A stretch of DNA of 64,000 nt from an uncultured Gemmiger sp. (GTDB taxonomy: Bacteria; Bacillota; Clostridia; Oscillospirales; Ruminococcaceae), in NCBI GenBank assembly GCA_944382785.1, contig CALWNO010000004.1, forward strand, positions 1 to 64,000, in the 5' to 3' direction. Of this stretch, positions 15,872 through 23,929 are shown piece by piece (the stretch's first letter is position 1; every line of letters starts with the position of its first letter). Made by a program: the position numbers and the translations under genes. The notes beneath the pieces were generated by a model, which ran no database searches, was not told where the DNA came from, and saw only the letters and a list, made by a program, of their open reading frames with translations.

Positions 15872-17839
15872 TCAGTTCAGAGCGTCGAACCGGATGGGTC
15901 CCACCACCGCCCGGGTGCCGGGGTCCAGCACCAGCACCAGGGTGCCGTAGCCCGCCGGGGCGTCCAGGGTGACCTGGGCCTCCCCTGCCGGGACCTGTGC
16001 CTCGGCCAGCAGGGAGCCGTTGCTGTCCAGCAGCTGCAGGGTGCCGATGGTCCCACTGCCTTCGCTCTCACAGCTCAGGGTGATGCGGGTGTCGGCATGG
16101 AACTGCAGCCGGGGCGAGCGCAGGACCTCGCCCCCCGCTTCGCCGGTGTGCAGGCGGCGTTCAGCGTCGATGGTGCCGGTCCAGGTGTAGTACACGCTGT
16201 CCGGGTAGTCCACCCCCGCCTGCCCGTAGGGCAGCCCGGCCATGCCGTCCGCCAGGGGGGCGCCGTCGGTGCGCAGCACGATGTACCCCGACGTCCGCCC
16301 CACCTCGGTGCACTGGTCGGCCAGGAAGGCGGGCAGGGAGTCCACCCCCTTTTCCTCCTGGCAGATCACCGCCGCCGGCTGGTCATAGCTCAGGCCGTCG
16401 GTGTCGGTATAGTATCCGTCCCAGGTGATGAGCTCCCCGCTGCCGGATTCGGTCTCCTGCAAAGTGATGTACCGCCGGGTGGGGTCCAGGGCGGCACAGA
16501 TCTCGGTGGTGCCGCTGCCCGCCGCCACGATCACATCCTCCACGTCCATGGTGTTGATGATGCCGCACAGCTCCCGCTCGGGGCCGTTGTCCCCGATGGC
16601 GCCGTCCGGCCGCCAGATGTCCCGCACCCCGTCCAGGTTCACCAGCAGGGCCAGGGCCAGCAGGAAGGCCGTGCCCCCCACCGCGCTCAGCCGCCGCAGC
16701 CGCACCGGACGCCGCACCAGCACCGGCAGGGCAAAGGCTCCCATCACCAGCAGGGGCACCGCCCCCATGAGATGGTAACGGTACTCAAAATAGGGGTCCC
16801 CGTACCGGGTGTTGGTCACCAGCAGCACCCCCAGATTCCACCAGAAAATGGCGGTGAGATAGCGGGCTGGGCGCAGTTCTTCGGGCAGTTTGCCCCCCAG
16901 GGTCCAGGCGGTCAGCCGCAGGCAGACGAAAAGAATCCCTGCCACCAATACCAGGCGCAGCAAAAGCGAGATGCCCGCCAGGCTGAACACCGTCACCGCC
17001 TCCTCCGGGACCAGACCGAACAGCCGGAAAAAGGCAATGACGCAGTTGGCGGCGTTGTCCCGCAGGGTGCTCAGGGTGTTGAAGGACATGGAGGTGGCGT
17101 TGGTCACGATGCCCAGACGGCTCTGGATGATCATGCCTGCCAGGGTGGCAACCACGCTGCCCCCGGCGCAGACCAGCCGGTAGGGGGTGGCGGTCAGCCG
17201 GTTGTGGAGCCATTCCCACCCGGCCAGGCAGAGCACCGGGGCCAGGCCGCAGGCCGCCACATACACCCCGCTGGACAATCCGGTGAGGAAAACCCCAGCC
17301 AGATACACCACCAGCAGTCCCCAGTCCCGCCGGCGGGGACGGTCAGGCCCCAGCAGCAGGGCCGCCAGCAGCAGGGGCAGCATGACCTTGAAGGCGTACT
17401 GGGAGGCATTGAGGAAGAGCATGTTCCAGTACCCCACCGAGCACAGCTCATAGGGCAGCAGTACCGCCAGCACGGCCAGCCCCGCCCGGGCAGGGCTGCC
17501 GCCCATCCGCCGGACCAGGAAGGCCAGCAGGGCCGCCCACAGCCCCAGCAGCACCACATTGCCGCACCAGAAGGCCAGAATAGGGTTGTGGGTCAGCCCG
17601 TAGAAGGGCAGGGCCAGGAGGGTGGTGCAGTCCAGTTCCATGGTGGTGATATACCGCCAGTCGGGCACCACCAGGGACCCGGATTCCCAGATGGCCTTCA
17701 TATGGGTGTAGACCTTGGCGGCGTCGTTGTCAATGACAGCGCCCCCGGCCCGCAGAGCCACCAGGCACAAAAATACGATCTGGGCCGCCACCATCGCCCA
17801 CCAGAAACCGATCTTCAGACGTTCTCTCTTGCTTTGCAT
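15872..17839 (-). CDS. Large polytopic membrane protein, paralogue A (possible GT-C type)
   Basis: 655 residues from ATG 17839, with GGAGG ten bases upstream. Open frame continues upstream through cysK but has no start signal. About ten to twelve membrane helices run from residue 10 to about 420. A soluble beta-rich tail of about 200 residues follows. The first loop has LRAGGAVIDNDAAKVYTH, where the acidic D-N-D could be a catalytic site as in GT-C lipid-linked transferases. The loop TRYGDPYFEYRYHLMG is also strongly conserved with paralogue B. The position beside nine glycosyltransferases suggests a role in surface glycan assembly, but no family is recognised with certainty. Confidence 0.78.
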   Translation of the reverse strand: MQSKRERLKIGFWWAMVAAQIVFLCLVALRAGGAVIDNDAAKVYTHMKAIWESGSLVVPDWRYITTMELDCTTLLALPFYGLTHNPILAFWCGNVVLLGLWAALLAFLVRRMGGSPARAGLAVLAVLLPYELCSVGYWNMLFLNASQYAFKVMLPLLLAALLLGPDRPRRRDWGLLVVYLAGVFLTGLSSGVYVAACGLAPVLCLAGWEWLHNRLTATPYRLVCAGGSVVATLAGMIIQSRLGIVTNATSMSFNTLSTLRDNAANCVIAFFRLFGLVPEEAVTVFSLAGISLLLRLVLVAGILFVCLRLTAWTLGGKLPEELRPARYLTAIFWWNLGVLLVTNTRYGDPYFEYRYHLMGAVPLLVMGAFALPVLVRRPVRLRRLSAVGGTAFLLALALLVNLDGVRDIWRPDGAIGDNGPERELCGIINTMDVEDVIVAAGSGTTEICAALDPTRRYITLQETESGSGELITWDGYYTDTDGLSYDQPAAVICQEEKGVDSLPAFLADQCTEVGRTSGYIVLRTDGAPLADGMAGLPYGQAGVDYPDSVYYTWTGTIDAERRLHTGEAGGEVLRSPRLQFHADTRITLSCESEGSGTIGTLQLLDSNGSLLAEAQVPAGEAQVTLDAPAGYGTLVLVLDPGTRAVVGPIRFDALN

Positions 17840-17882
17840 CCTCCGCCATCCTCCGCACGCCCCCAGGGCGATATTTGGTCTT

Positions 17883-17935
17883 ATTTTACCACATCTCACC
17901 CGCTTTTGACAAACCCCGGGGAATGGGGGTATAAT
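17883..17935. promoter_or_regulatory. Divergent overlapping promoters of cysK and paralogue A
   Basis: Plus strand: TTGACA (17906-17911) and TATAAT (17930-17935), 18 bases apart, for cysK. Minus strand: TTGTCA (17912-17907) and TAAAAT (17888-17883), 18 bases apart, for the membrane protein. The two -35 boxes share five of six base pairs, so RNA polymerase cannot occupy both at once. Confidence 0.8.
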
Positions 17936-17989
17936 CAGGGAAACCTGTGACTGTACCGGGATTTTGCTTGAGGAAAGGAAGGTTGCCCC

Positions 17990-18925
17990 ATGGCCCGCAT
18001 TTATACCTCGGTCGATCAGCTGATCGGCCACACCCCCCTGCTGGAACTGACCCGGCTGGAGGCCGACCTGGGCCTGAAAGCCCGGGTTCTGGCCAAGCTG
18101 GAATACCTGAACCCCGCCGGATCGGTGAAGGACCGGGTGGCCAAGAGCATGCTGGATGACGCCGAGGCCAAAGGCATCCTGAAACCGGATTCGGTGATCA
18201 TCGAGCCCACCTCCGGCAACACCGGCATCGGGCTGTGCAGCGTGGCGGCGGCCCGTGGGTATAAGGTCATCATCGTCATGCCCGAGACCATGAGCGCCGA
18301 GCGCCGGGCCCTGATGAAGGCCTACGGCGCCGAGCTGGTACTCACCGAAGGCGCCAAGGGGATGGCGGGGGCCATTGCCAAGGCGGACGAGCTGGCCAAA
18401 GAGTTGCCCAACGCCATGGTGGCGGGGCAGTTCGTGAACCCGGCCAACCCGGCGGCCCACATGGCCACCACCGGCCCCGAGATCTGGGAGGACACCGACG
18501 GCGCCGTGGACCTGTTTGTGGCAGGGGTGGGCACCGGCGGCACCATCACCGGCGTGGGGCAGTACCTGAAAGAGAAAAAGCCCGGGGTGCGCATCGTGGC
18601 GGTGGAGCCCGCCGACAGCGCGGTGCTCTCCGGCGGTAAGGCCGGGCCCCACGCTTTGCAGGGCATCGGCGCCGGGTTTGTGCCCGAGGTGCTGGACACC
18701 CACATCTATGACGAGGTCATGACCGCCACCACCGAGGATTCCTTTGCCGCCGCCCGGATGCTGGCCAAGCGGGAGGGCGTGCTGGCGGGCATCTCCTCCG
18801 GTACCGCCCTGTGGGCCGCCATCGAGCAGGCCAAGCGCCCGGAAAACGAGGGCAAGACCATTGTGGTGCTGCTGCCCGACACCGGTGACCGGTACCTGTC
18901 CACCGCCCTGTTCACCGAAGAATAA
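17990..18925 (+). CDS. cysK: Cysteine synthase A (O-acetylserine sulfhydrylase)
   Basis: 311 residues, full family length. It is a PLP enzyme of fold type II converting O-acetylserine and sulfide to cysteine. The PLP lysine is K47 in [14 protein letters not shown]. The substrate loop TSGNTGIGL and the phosphate-binding GTGGTITG are intact, and GISSGTA is present near residue 265. It is transcribed alone from a near-consensus promoter, with a terminator after the stop. No serine acetyltransferase or sulfur regulator is nearby. It sits between two paralogous membrane protein genes on the opposite strand. Confidence 0.95.
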   Translation: MARIYTSVDQLIGHTPLLELTRLEADLGLKARVLAKLEYLNPAGSVKDRVAKSMLDDAEAKGILKPDSVIIEPTSGNTGIGLCSVAAARGYKVIIVMPETMSAERRALMKAYGAELVLTEGAKGMAGAIAKADELAKELPNAMVAGQFVNPANPAAHMATTGPEIWEDTDGAVDLFVAGVGTGGTITGVGQYLKEKKPGVRIVAVEPADSAVLSGGKAGPHALQGIGAGFVPEVLDTHIYDEVMTATTEDSFAAARMLAKREGVLAGISSGTALWAAIEQAKRPENEGKTIVVLLPDTGDRYLSTALFTEE

Positions 18926-18939
18926 GCCGAACATGCCAA

Positions 18940-18980
18940 CAGCCCCTCTCCCGGTTGGGAGGGGGGCTGCTTGTTTGTGT
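18940..18980 (+). terminator. Terminator of cysK
   Basis: The stem AGCCCCTCTC / GGGAGGGGGGCT is followed by a T-rich stretch. It lies between cysK and the convergent paralogue B. Confidence 0.8.
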
Positions 18981-18987
18981 CAGGCTT

Positions 18988-20976
18988 TTATTCGGCGGCT
19001 TTGAATTCCACCCGGTAGACATCGGCAGCAATGCCGCTGTTCATTTCCAGGGTCAGGCAGTAGCCTTCCCCTGCCGGGGCCTGCAGGGTGACGGCGGCTT
19101 CCCCGGCGGGCATGGCGGCTTCGGCCAGCAATGTTTCTCCCTGCCACAGCCGGACCTTGCCCACCGTGCCGGAAGCATTTTGGGTGTCACAGACCAGGGT
19201 GATGTCGGCGGCGGTGTGCAGGGTCAGCCCGGCGGAGCGCAGCACCTCGCCCCCGGCGGGGTCGGTGTGCAGGCAGCGGCCGGAATCCACCGTGCCCGTA
19301 TACGTATACCAGGCGCTGTTGGGGTAGTCCACAGCCTCACTGCCGTAAGGCAGGCCCACTGCTCCGTCCACCAGGGGTGCCCCGGTGGTGCGCAGCACCA
19401 GATACCCGGAAGCCCGGCCCACCTCCACACACTGGTCGGCCAAGTAGTCGGGCAGGCCTTCCACACCCGGGTCCGCCCGGCAGACCACCGCCGCCGGGGT
19501 GGTGTAGGAAACGCCATCGGTGTCGGTGAGGCGGCCGTCCCAGGTGTTCAGCAGTTGGCCCTGGAGCTCGGTGTCCATGAGGGTGATATACCGCCGGGTG
19601 GGGTCCAGCGCCCCGCAGATCTCGGCGGTGCCGCTGCCGTCGGCCACGATCACATCCTGCACGTCCAGGGTGTTGACCAGGCCGCAGATCTCCCGCTCCG
19701 CCCCGTTCTTGCCGATGGTGCCGTCGGCTTTCCAGATGCTGCCCACCGCGCCGGTGTCCACCGCCAGCACCAGGGCCGCCAGACCCAGGGTGCCCGCGGC
19801 CACCCCGGCCCGGTGGAGCCGCACAGGCTGCCGCACCAGGGTGGGAGCAAAATAGGCCGCCAGCACCAGCAGGGGCACGGCGCCCATCAGGTGGTAGCGG
19901 TATTCAAAATAGGGGTCGCCGTAGCGGGTGTCAGTCAACAGCAATACCGCCAGATTCCACCAGAAAACGGTGAGTAAGTATTTGCCCGGGGCCAGGGGTT
20001 CGGGCAGGGTGCCGGTGAGGGCCCGGAAGGTGCACCAGAGGGCCAGGGCCAGCAGTCCCCCGGCCAGCCCCGCCCGCAGCAGGCAGGAGATGCCCGCGGC
20101 GCTGAACACGGGGGTGGATTCCTCCGGCACCGCCCCGAACAGCCGGAAAAATCCGATGAGACAGTTGGCGGCGTTGTCCCGGAAGGTTTCCAGGGAGTTG
20201 AGCTTCATGGAGGAGAGGGAGGTCTGGATGCCCAGGCCCTTCTGCAGCCCCACCCCCAGCAGGGTGGCGGCCACGCTGCCCCCCAGACAGGCCAGGCGGT
20301 AGAGGTCGGCGTTGTTTTTGTTTTTGAGCCAGCCGAAGCACCACAGCGCCAGCACCGGGGCCAGGCCGCAGGCCGCCACATAGATGCCGCTGGAGAAGGC
20401 GGTGAGAGCGCACCCGGCCAGGTACACCCCCAGCAGCACCCAGTCCCGGCGGCGGGGGCGGGCGGGGGCCAGCAGCAGGGCGATGAGCAGCAAAGGCAGC
20501 ATGACCTTGAAGGCGTACTGGGCCGCGTTGAGGAAGAGCATATTCCAGTAGGCGGTGGTGTTGAGCTCATAGGGCAGCAGCACCAGCAAGGCGGCCAGGG
20601 CACCCCGGGCGGGGCCGCCGTCCAGCCGGCGGACGAGGAACGCCAGCAGCGCCGCCCACAGCCCCAGCAGGATCACATTGCCGCACCAGAAGGAGAGCAC
20701 CGGATTCCCAGTGAGCCCGTAAAAAGGCAGGGCCAGGAGGGTGGTGCAGTCCAGCTCCATGGTGGTGATGTAGCTCCAGTCCGGCACCACCAGCGACTTT
20801 GCTTCCCACATGGCGGCCATGTGGGTGAACACCTTGGCGGCGTCGTTGTCGATGAGGGCGCCCCCGGCCCGCAGGGCCACCAGGCAGACAAAGACCACCT
20901 GCACCGCCAGCGCCGTCCACCAGAAGCCGGTCTTGCACCGCTGTCCCTGTTTGGTTTTTTCCTCCGTTGCCACCAT
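18988..20976 (-). CDS. Large polytopic membrane protein, paralogue B (possible GT-C type)
   Basis: 662 residues from ATG 20976 (GGAAGGA upstream); earlier in-frame codons lack a ribosome site. It is close to paralogue A along its whole length and nearly identical in the first 90 residues (ALRAGGA-IDNDAAKV, YITTMELDCTTLLALPFYGLT, WCGNV-LLGLWAALLAFLVRR). Layout is the same: ten to twelve helices, then a soluble beta-rich C-terminal domain ending in RVEFKAAE. The conserved acidic first loop and TRYGDPYFEYRYHLMG are kept. Local duplication is the likely origin. Function is unassigned. Confidence 0.78.
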   Translation of the reverse strand: MVATEEKTKQGQRCKTGFWWTALAVQVVFVCLVALRAGGALIDNDAAKVFTHMAAMWEAKSLVVPDWSYITTMELDCTTLLALPFYGLTGNPVLSFWCGNVILLGLWAALLAFLVRRLDGGPARGALAALLVLLPYELNTTAYWNMLFLNAAQYAFKVMLPLLLIALLLAPARPRRRDWVLLGVYLAGCALTAFSSGIYVAACGLAPVLALWCFGWLKNKNNADLYRLACLGGSVAATLLGVGLQKGLGIQTSLSSMKLNSLETFRDNAANCLIGFFRLFGAVPEESTPVFSAAGISCLLRAGLAGGLLALALWCTFRALTGTLPEPLAPGKYLLTVFWWNLAVLLLTDTRYGDPYFEYRYHLMGAVPLLVLAAYFAPTLVRQPVRLHRAGVAAGTLGLAALVLAVDTGAVGSIWKADGTIGKNGAEREICGLVNTLDVQDVIVADGSGTAEICGALDPTRRYITLMDTELQGQLLNTWDGRLTDTDGVSYTTPAAVVCRADPGVEGLPDYLADQCVEVGRASGYLVLRTTGAPLVDGAVGLPYGSEAVDYPNSAWYTYTGTVDSGRCLHTDPAGGEVLRSAGLTLHTAADITLVCDTQNASGTVGKVRLWQGETLLAEAAMPAGEAAVTLQAPAGEGYCLTLEMNSGIAADVYRVEFKAAE

Positions 20977-21010
20977 GCTGCTGTCCGTCCTTCCGGCAGA
21001 ATTTTCTCCT

Positions 21011-21040
21011 ATTCTATCACAAAGGGCCCGGATTTGACAA
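21011..21040 (-). promoter_or_regulatory. Promoter of paralogue B
   Basis: On the minus strand TTGTCA (21040-21035) and TAGAAT (21016-21011) are 18 bases apart. The flanking GGTTTGTCAAA also occurs at the paralogue A promoter, so the control region was duplicated too. Confidence 0.65.
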
Positions 21041-21043
21041 ACC

Positions 21044-21078
21044 AAAAGCGGCCCGCCGGGGGAAAGGCGGACCGCTGA
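21044..21078 (-). terminator. Terminator of the ECF sigma operon
   Basis: Stem GCGGTCCGCC / GGCGGGCCGC on the minus strand is followed by TTTTGGTTT, immediately before the paralogue B promoter. Confidence 0.8.
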
Positions 21079-21098
21079 GGGGTTGGTCTGCAGGGGGT

Positions 21099-21884
21099 TT
21101 ACACTGCGGGGATGTCGTCTGCGGCGGTGGTAGCAGAAATAGCCGTTTCCTGGATTTCTTCATGGGTACCGCTCGCGGGCACCAGGGTCAGGTCGTACCA
21201 GTCGATGGCAAAGCCGGCTTCTTCGGCGGCGGATTTGAGGCGGGCAAGGGTCTTGTCGTAGTCCGCCTGGGTGGGGGTGCCGTCCCACAGCACCTGCACC
21301 ACCATCCGGTCGGGCACCTTCTGGGTCACCGCCTTGTCAAAGGGAGCGTCCAGGGGGAACAGGTCCACGTACCCGGTCACATCCAGCACGTTGTCGGGGG
21401 TCCAGCACAGGTCCAGCTCCACGTCCATATTCTGAATGTCCTCATAATCGGTGCCGGGCAGCCAGCCGTTGAAAGCCGGGGCGAATTCCAGGTCGGGCAG
21501 GGCCTCATGCAAAGCGGCGCTGAGTTCCTCGGCCCCCTCCTTGCCCTGGCGCACCAGGGTCCAGTTGCGGCCTTCCACCTCCCTCTCTTCCTCTCCCTGG
21601 CGGAAGATCCAGAAGGAGGTGTGCACCAGAAAGGTGGTGTCGGGGCTCTGCTCGCTCTGCACCCGAGCGTAATAGCGGAACCACTGTCCGCCGCCGCTTT
21701 CCAGGATGGTGAAGGTCTGGCCCGGGTAGGCTTTTTCGGCGTAGGCCAGCGCCCCGTTATCCGCCAGACGGCGGCTGATAGGATCCCCGGTGATGCCGTC
21801 CACCAACAGCAGCAGCCCCACCACAATCAGGGCTCCCGCCGCCCCGGCCAGAATCCGCAGTGGTTGTTTATTCCCGGTTTTCAT
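21099..21884 (-). CDS. Membrane-anchored protein of the ECF sigma operon, unknown function
   Basis: 261 residues. One N-terminal membrane helix (residues 10-28, LRILAGAAGALIVVGLLLLV) is followed by an extracellular domain of mixed alpha/beta character, rich in aromatic and acidic residues (GGGQWFRYYARV, TSFWIFRQGEEERE). It ends in a Thr/Ala/Asp tail. It lies three bases after the anti-sigma gene, so it belongs to the same operon and may act with it as a surface sensor or effector. I recognise no family. Confidence 0.75.
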   Translation of the reverse strand: MKTGNKQPLRILAGAAGALIVVGLLLLVDGITGDPISRRLADNGALAYAEKAYPGQTFTILESGGGQWFRYYARVQSEQSPDTTFLVHTSFWIFRQGEEEREVEGRNWTLVRQGKEGAEELSAALHEALPDLEFAPAFNGWLPGTDYEDIQNMDVELDLCWTPDNVLDVTGYVDLFPLDAPFDKAVTQKVPDRMVVQVLWDGTPTQADYDKTLARLKSAAEEAGFAIDWYDLTLVPASGTHEEIQETAISATTAADDIPAV

Positions 21885-21887
21885 GGT

Positions 21888-22466
21888 TTATTTCTCCTTT
21901 CCGGTCTTGCCGAAGGCGTATTTGAAGAGGGAGGCGGCCAGCGCCCCGATGACGCAGAACACAAAGGGCCAGAGCGCCCCGGTGGCGGAGCCAATCACCG
22001 CCCCCTGCCAGCTGGTGTAGTAGGGCAGTTCGGCGGCCAGGGTCCAGACGAACCAGACCACCGCCGCCAGCACCGGCACCAGCCGCCAGAGGAAATCGTC
22101 GAACCAGCAGATCACCCCGCACACCAGCGGGAAGCAGAGCAGGGCCAGGGTGCTGTGGGGGCTGAAGACCACCAGCATGCTGCCCCCCAGCCCCAGGACC
22201 AGAAAGCCCAGCAGCCACAAGGTGAGTTTGTTCTGCATCCGGCGCAGCACCCGGCCTTCGTCGGGCAGGGCGGGGGTGGCCGGGGTTTCGGTGGCTTCCG
22301 GGCACAGTTCAGGAAATTCGGCCCGGCAGGTTTCGCAATGGGCCAGGTGTTCCTTGACCAGGGCGGTGCTGTCAGCGCTGGCCACCCCGTCGGCCACCAG
22401 AGGTGCCAGGTCCCGGCACACATCGCAGGAAATGCCGCTTTGCCGCGGCGTGGTATGTTCAGTCAT
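21888..22466 (-). CDS. Zinc-finger anti-sigma factor, membrane-bound
   Basis: 192 residues. The N-terminal ZAS motif is H40-x3-C44-x2-C47 (EHLAHCETC), with additional Cys at 14 and 17. About four membrane helices follow from residue 80 on. Proteins of this type hold an ECF sigma factor at the membrane until a signal releases it. The start overlaps the sigma factor stop by eight bases, the usual coupling for such pairs. No protease site can be read. Confidence 0.88.
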   Translation of the reverse strand: MTEHTTPRQSGISCDVCRDLAPLVADGVASADSTALVKEHLAHCETCRAEFPELCPEATETPATPALPDEGRVLRRMQNKLTLWLLGFLVLGLGGSMLVVFSPHSTLALLCFPLVCGVICWFDDFLWRLVPVLAAVVWFVWTLAAELPYYTSWQGAVIGSATGALWPFVFCVIGALAASLFKYAFGKTGKEK

Positions 22467-22959
22467 TCCAGAGCCCCTCCTTTTGTAACATAGATTTGAG
22501 CCAGGTCCGGGTGCGGTGCTCCATGACCCGGGCGCTGTTTTCGGTGATCGTGAGCCGGGCGGCGATCTCGGCGTAGGAGTAGCCTTGGGCCCGCAGCATC
22601 ACCACTTCCGACGCGGGCGGGCCTTTTTCGGCCAGCAGCTGCCGTACCCGGTCCAGCTTGCGCCGGGCGTCGGCATTTTCGGCCAGGCGGTCGTCCACGT
22701 ACAGCCCCAGCATGTCGTCGTATTCCAGGGTTGGGCGGCTGCGGCGCAGATCCTCCAGCCAGATGTTGCGGGCCAGCCCGAAGAGCCAGGCCTTGATGCT
22801 GCCCTCCCCCCGGTAGGCGGGCAGGCAGCGCAGCGCCCGCAGAAAGGTGTCGGCCAGCAGGTCCTCGGCCCGGTGGGGGTCCCGGCACAGATGCAGCAGA
22901 TACCGATACAGCGGCGTTTTATAGGTGTTGTACAGAGTTTCCAGTTCCGGGATCGCCAT
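22459..22959 (-). CDS. ECF-type RNA polymerase sigma factor
   Basis: 166 residues from ATG 22959 behind AAAGGAGG; a 14-codon upstream extension lacks a ribosome site. Sigma region 2 is seen in LYRYLLHLCRDPHRAEDLLADTFLRALR (in pieces) and the helix AWLFGLARNIWLEDLRR. Region 4 is the helix-turn-helix GYSYAEIAARLTITENSARVMEHRTR. It is probably controlled by the overlapping anti-sigma gene. Its own promoter may include TGTAACA on the minus strand about 70 bases upstream, a typical ECF -35 with an AAC core, which would fit self-activation. Confidence 0.92.
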   Translation of the reverse strand: MAIPELETLYNTYKTPLYRYLLHLCRDPHRAEDLLADTFLRALRCLPAYRGEGSIKAWLFGLARNIWLEDLRRSRPTLEYDDMLGLYVDDRLAENADARRKLDRVRQLLAEKGPPASEVVMLRAQGYSYAEIAARLTITENSARVMEHRTRTWLKSMLQKEGLWND

Positions 22960-23091
22960 GCCCAGCCTCCTTTCTCTTGGTTTTTCGAGCGCTCTTGTCA
23001 TACAGTGACAGGGTGGGGGATTTTGTTACAGGGGGAATCGTATTTTTTTGCCGCTTTGCTGACGGGGAACGGCTGCTTGACCAAGTAACGG

Positions 23092-23270
23092 CTGCCTGCA
23101 GGAGGCTCCTTCCTTTTGTGACCAAAAGGAAGCGAAAAGTCCCACCGTTCCGATGCGGTGGACGCCGGCTGGGGCTGCGGCCCCAGACCCCGAGATGCGG
23201 CCACCTTACGACGGCCTTCTCACCGGTCTGGGGACCGGTGAGTAAGGAAGTGATTAAAAACCATTTCCCG
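23092..23270 (+). repeat. Structured non-coding element, left copy
   Basis: About 180 bases with four hairpins in a row: 23109-23132, 23142-23161, 23169-23186 and 23219-23242. A conserved single-stranded block ATGCGGCCACCTTACGACGGCC (23195-23216) lies between hairpins 3 and 4, and AGTAAGGAAGTGATT follows hairpin 4. A second copy lies inverted at 23348-23529. The stems differ in sequence between copies but keep pairing. It contains no credible gene. It could be a structured RNA or a REP/MITE-like mobile DNA element. Confidence 0.75.
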
Positions 23271-23347
23271 GTAACGGATACTAGCCGGAGGCATCCGGCA
23301 AGGTTGTACCCTGCCCAGTTGGGCTCTACCGATTTACCAACGGCCTT

Positions 23348-23529
23348 CCGGTTACGCCATTAAAATCCATTCCTTGCTCAGGCCCCCCAGGGCCTGAGTA
23401 GGCCGTCGTAAGGTGGCCGCATTCCCCGGATCCAGGGCCGCAGCCCTGGTCGGCGTCCACCGCCTCGAAACGGTGGCGGTTTTTCCGTCGCTTTTTGGCG
23501 GCAAAAAGCGACAACACTCCCGCAGGCAG
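23348..23529 (-). repeat. Structured non-coding element, right (inverted) copy
   Basis: Read on the minus strand it follows the same plan as the left copy: hairpins at 23512-23487, about 23476-23457, 23449-23432 and 23398-23377, the same conserved block at 23422-23401, and GCAAGGAATGGATT after hairpin 4. Stem 3 is CCAGGGC/GCCCTGG where the left copy has CTGGGGC/GCCCCAG. Stem 4 is CTCAGGCC/GGCCTGAG where the left has CTCACCGG/CCGGTGAG. These are paired changes. Confidence 0.75.
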
Positions 23530-23848
23530 TCGCTTGCCAATCCTCCGGAAGCCGGAAATCAGAGCGGTTCTCCGTTCCGGTTCTGCCCTGCGGGGCGGCT
23601 GCATACCTTGTTTTTGTGCGGTCCGGCACCGCGAAGAGCCGCTTCCGCGCCTGTCCGCCCGTCAAAAACAAGCGTCTGCAAATCAAATTCGCCGTTTTTT
23701 GCGCTTTTGAGCCGCCCGGTATCCCGGTTTTGAAAAATCACCGCAAAATCGTCTTTTGCAAAGACGTCCCATTCTTAATTGTGAAAGTTTTGTGATTATA
23801 TACAAGGGAATTTGCGAAAATTGTGTGAAAACAGCGAATGAAAATCCG
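23530..23848. other. Non-coding stretch between the inverted element and the Ala-rich protein promoter
   Basis: No credible gene is seen. A 10-bp stem CTTGTTTTTG (about 23608-23617) / CAAAAACAAG (about 23663-23672) encloses a GC-rich region with small hairpins. The stretch from 23680 on is AT-richer than the rest of the window and leads into the promoter at 23849. Confidence 0.5.
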
Positions 23849-23877
23849 TTGCAAAAGCTGGACTTTTGGCGTATACT
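23849..23877 (+). promoter_or_regulatory. Promoter of the Ala-rich secreted protein gene
   Basis: TTGCAA (23849-23854) and TATACT (23872-23877) are exactly 17 bases apart, with AT-rich sequence upstream. This suggests a strong promoter. Confidence 0.8.
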
Positions 23878-23888
23878 AAAGACAACAA

Positions 23889-23908
23889 GCCGTGACCCGA
23901 AACACGGC
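23889..23908 (+). promoter_or_regulatory. 5' leader hairpin before the Ala-rich protein gene
   Basis: GCCGTG (23889-23894) pairs with CACGGC (23903-23908). It sits near the 5' end of the transcript, just ahead of AAAGGAGG. It may stabilise the mRNA. Confidence 0.55.
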
Positions 23909-23929
23909 ATCATAAAGGAGGTTTCCGTG

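Noticed and set aside
17840..18934. Extension of membrane protein A through the cysK region on the minus strand
   Set aside because: There is a clear promoter and start for protein A at 17839, and cysK with full motifs occupies the other strand.
23092..23529. Insertion sequence with terminal inverted repeats
   Set aside because: No transposase frame lies between the copies (77 bases only) and no target duplication is seen at the ends.
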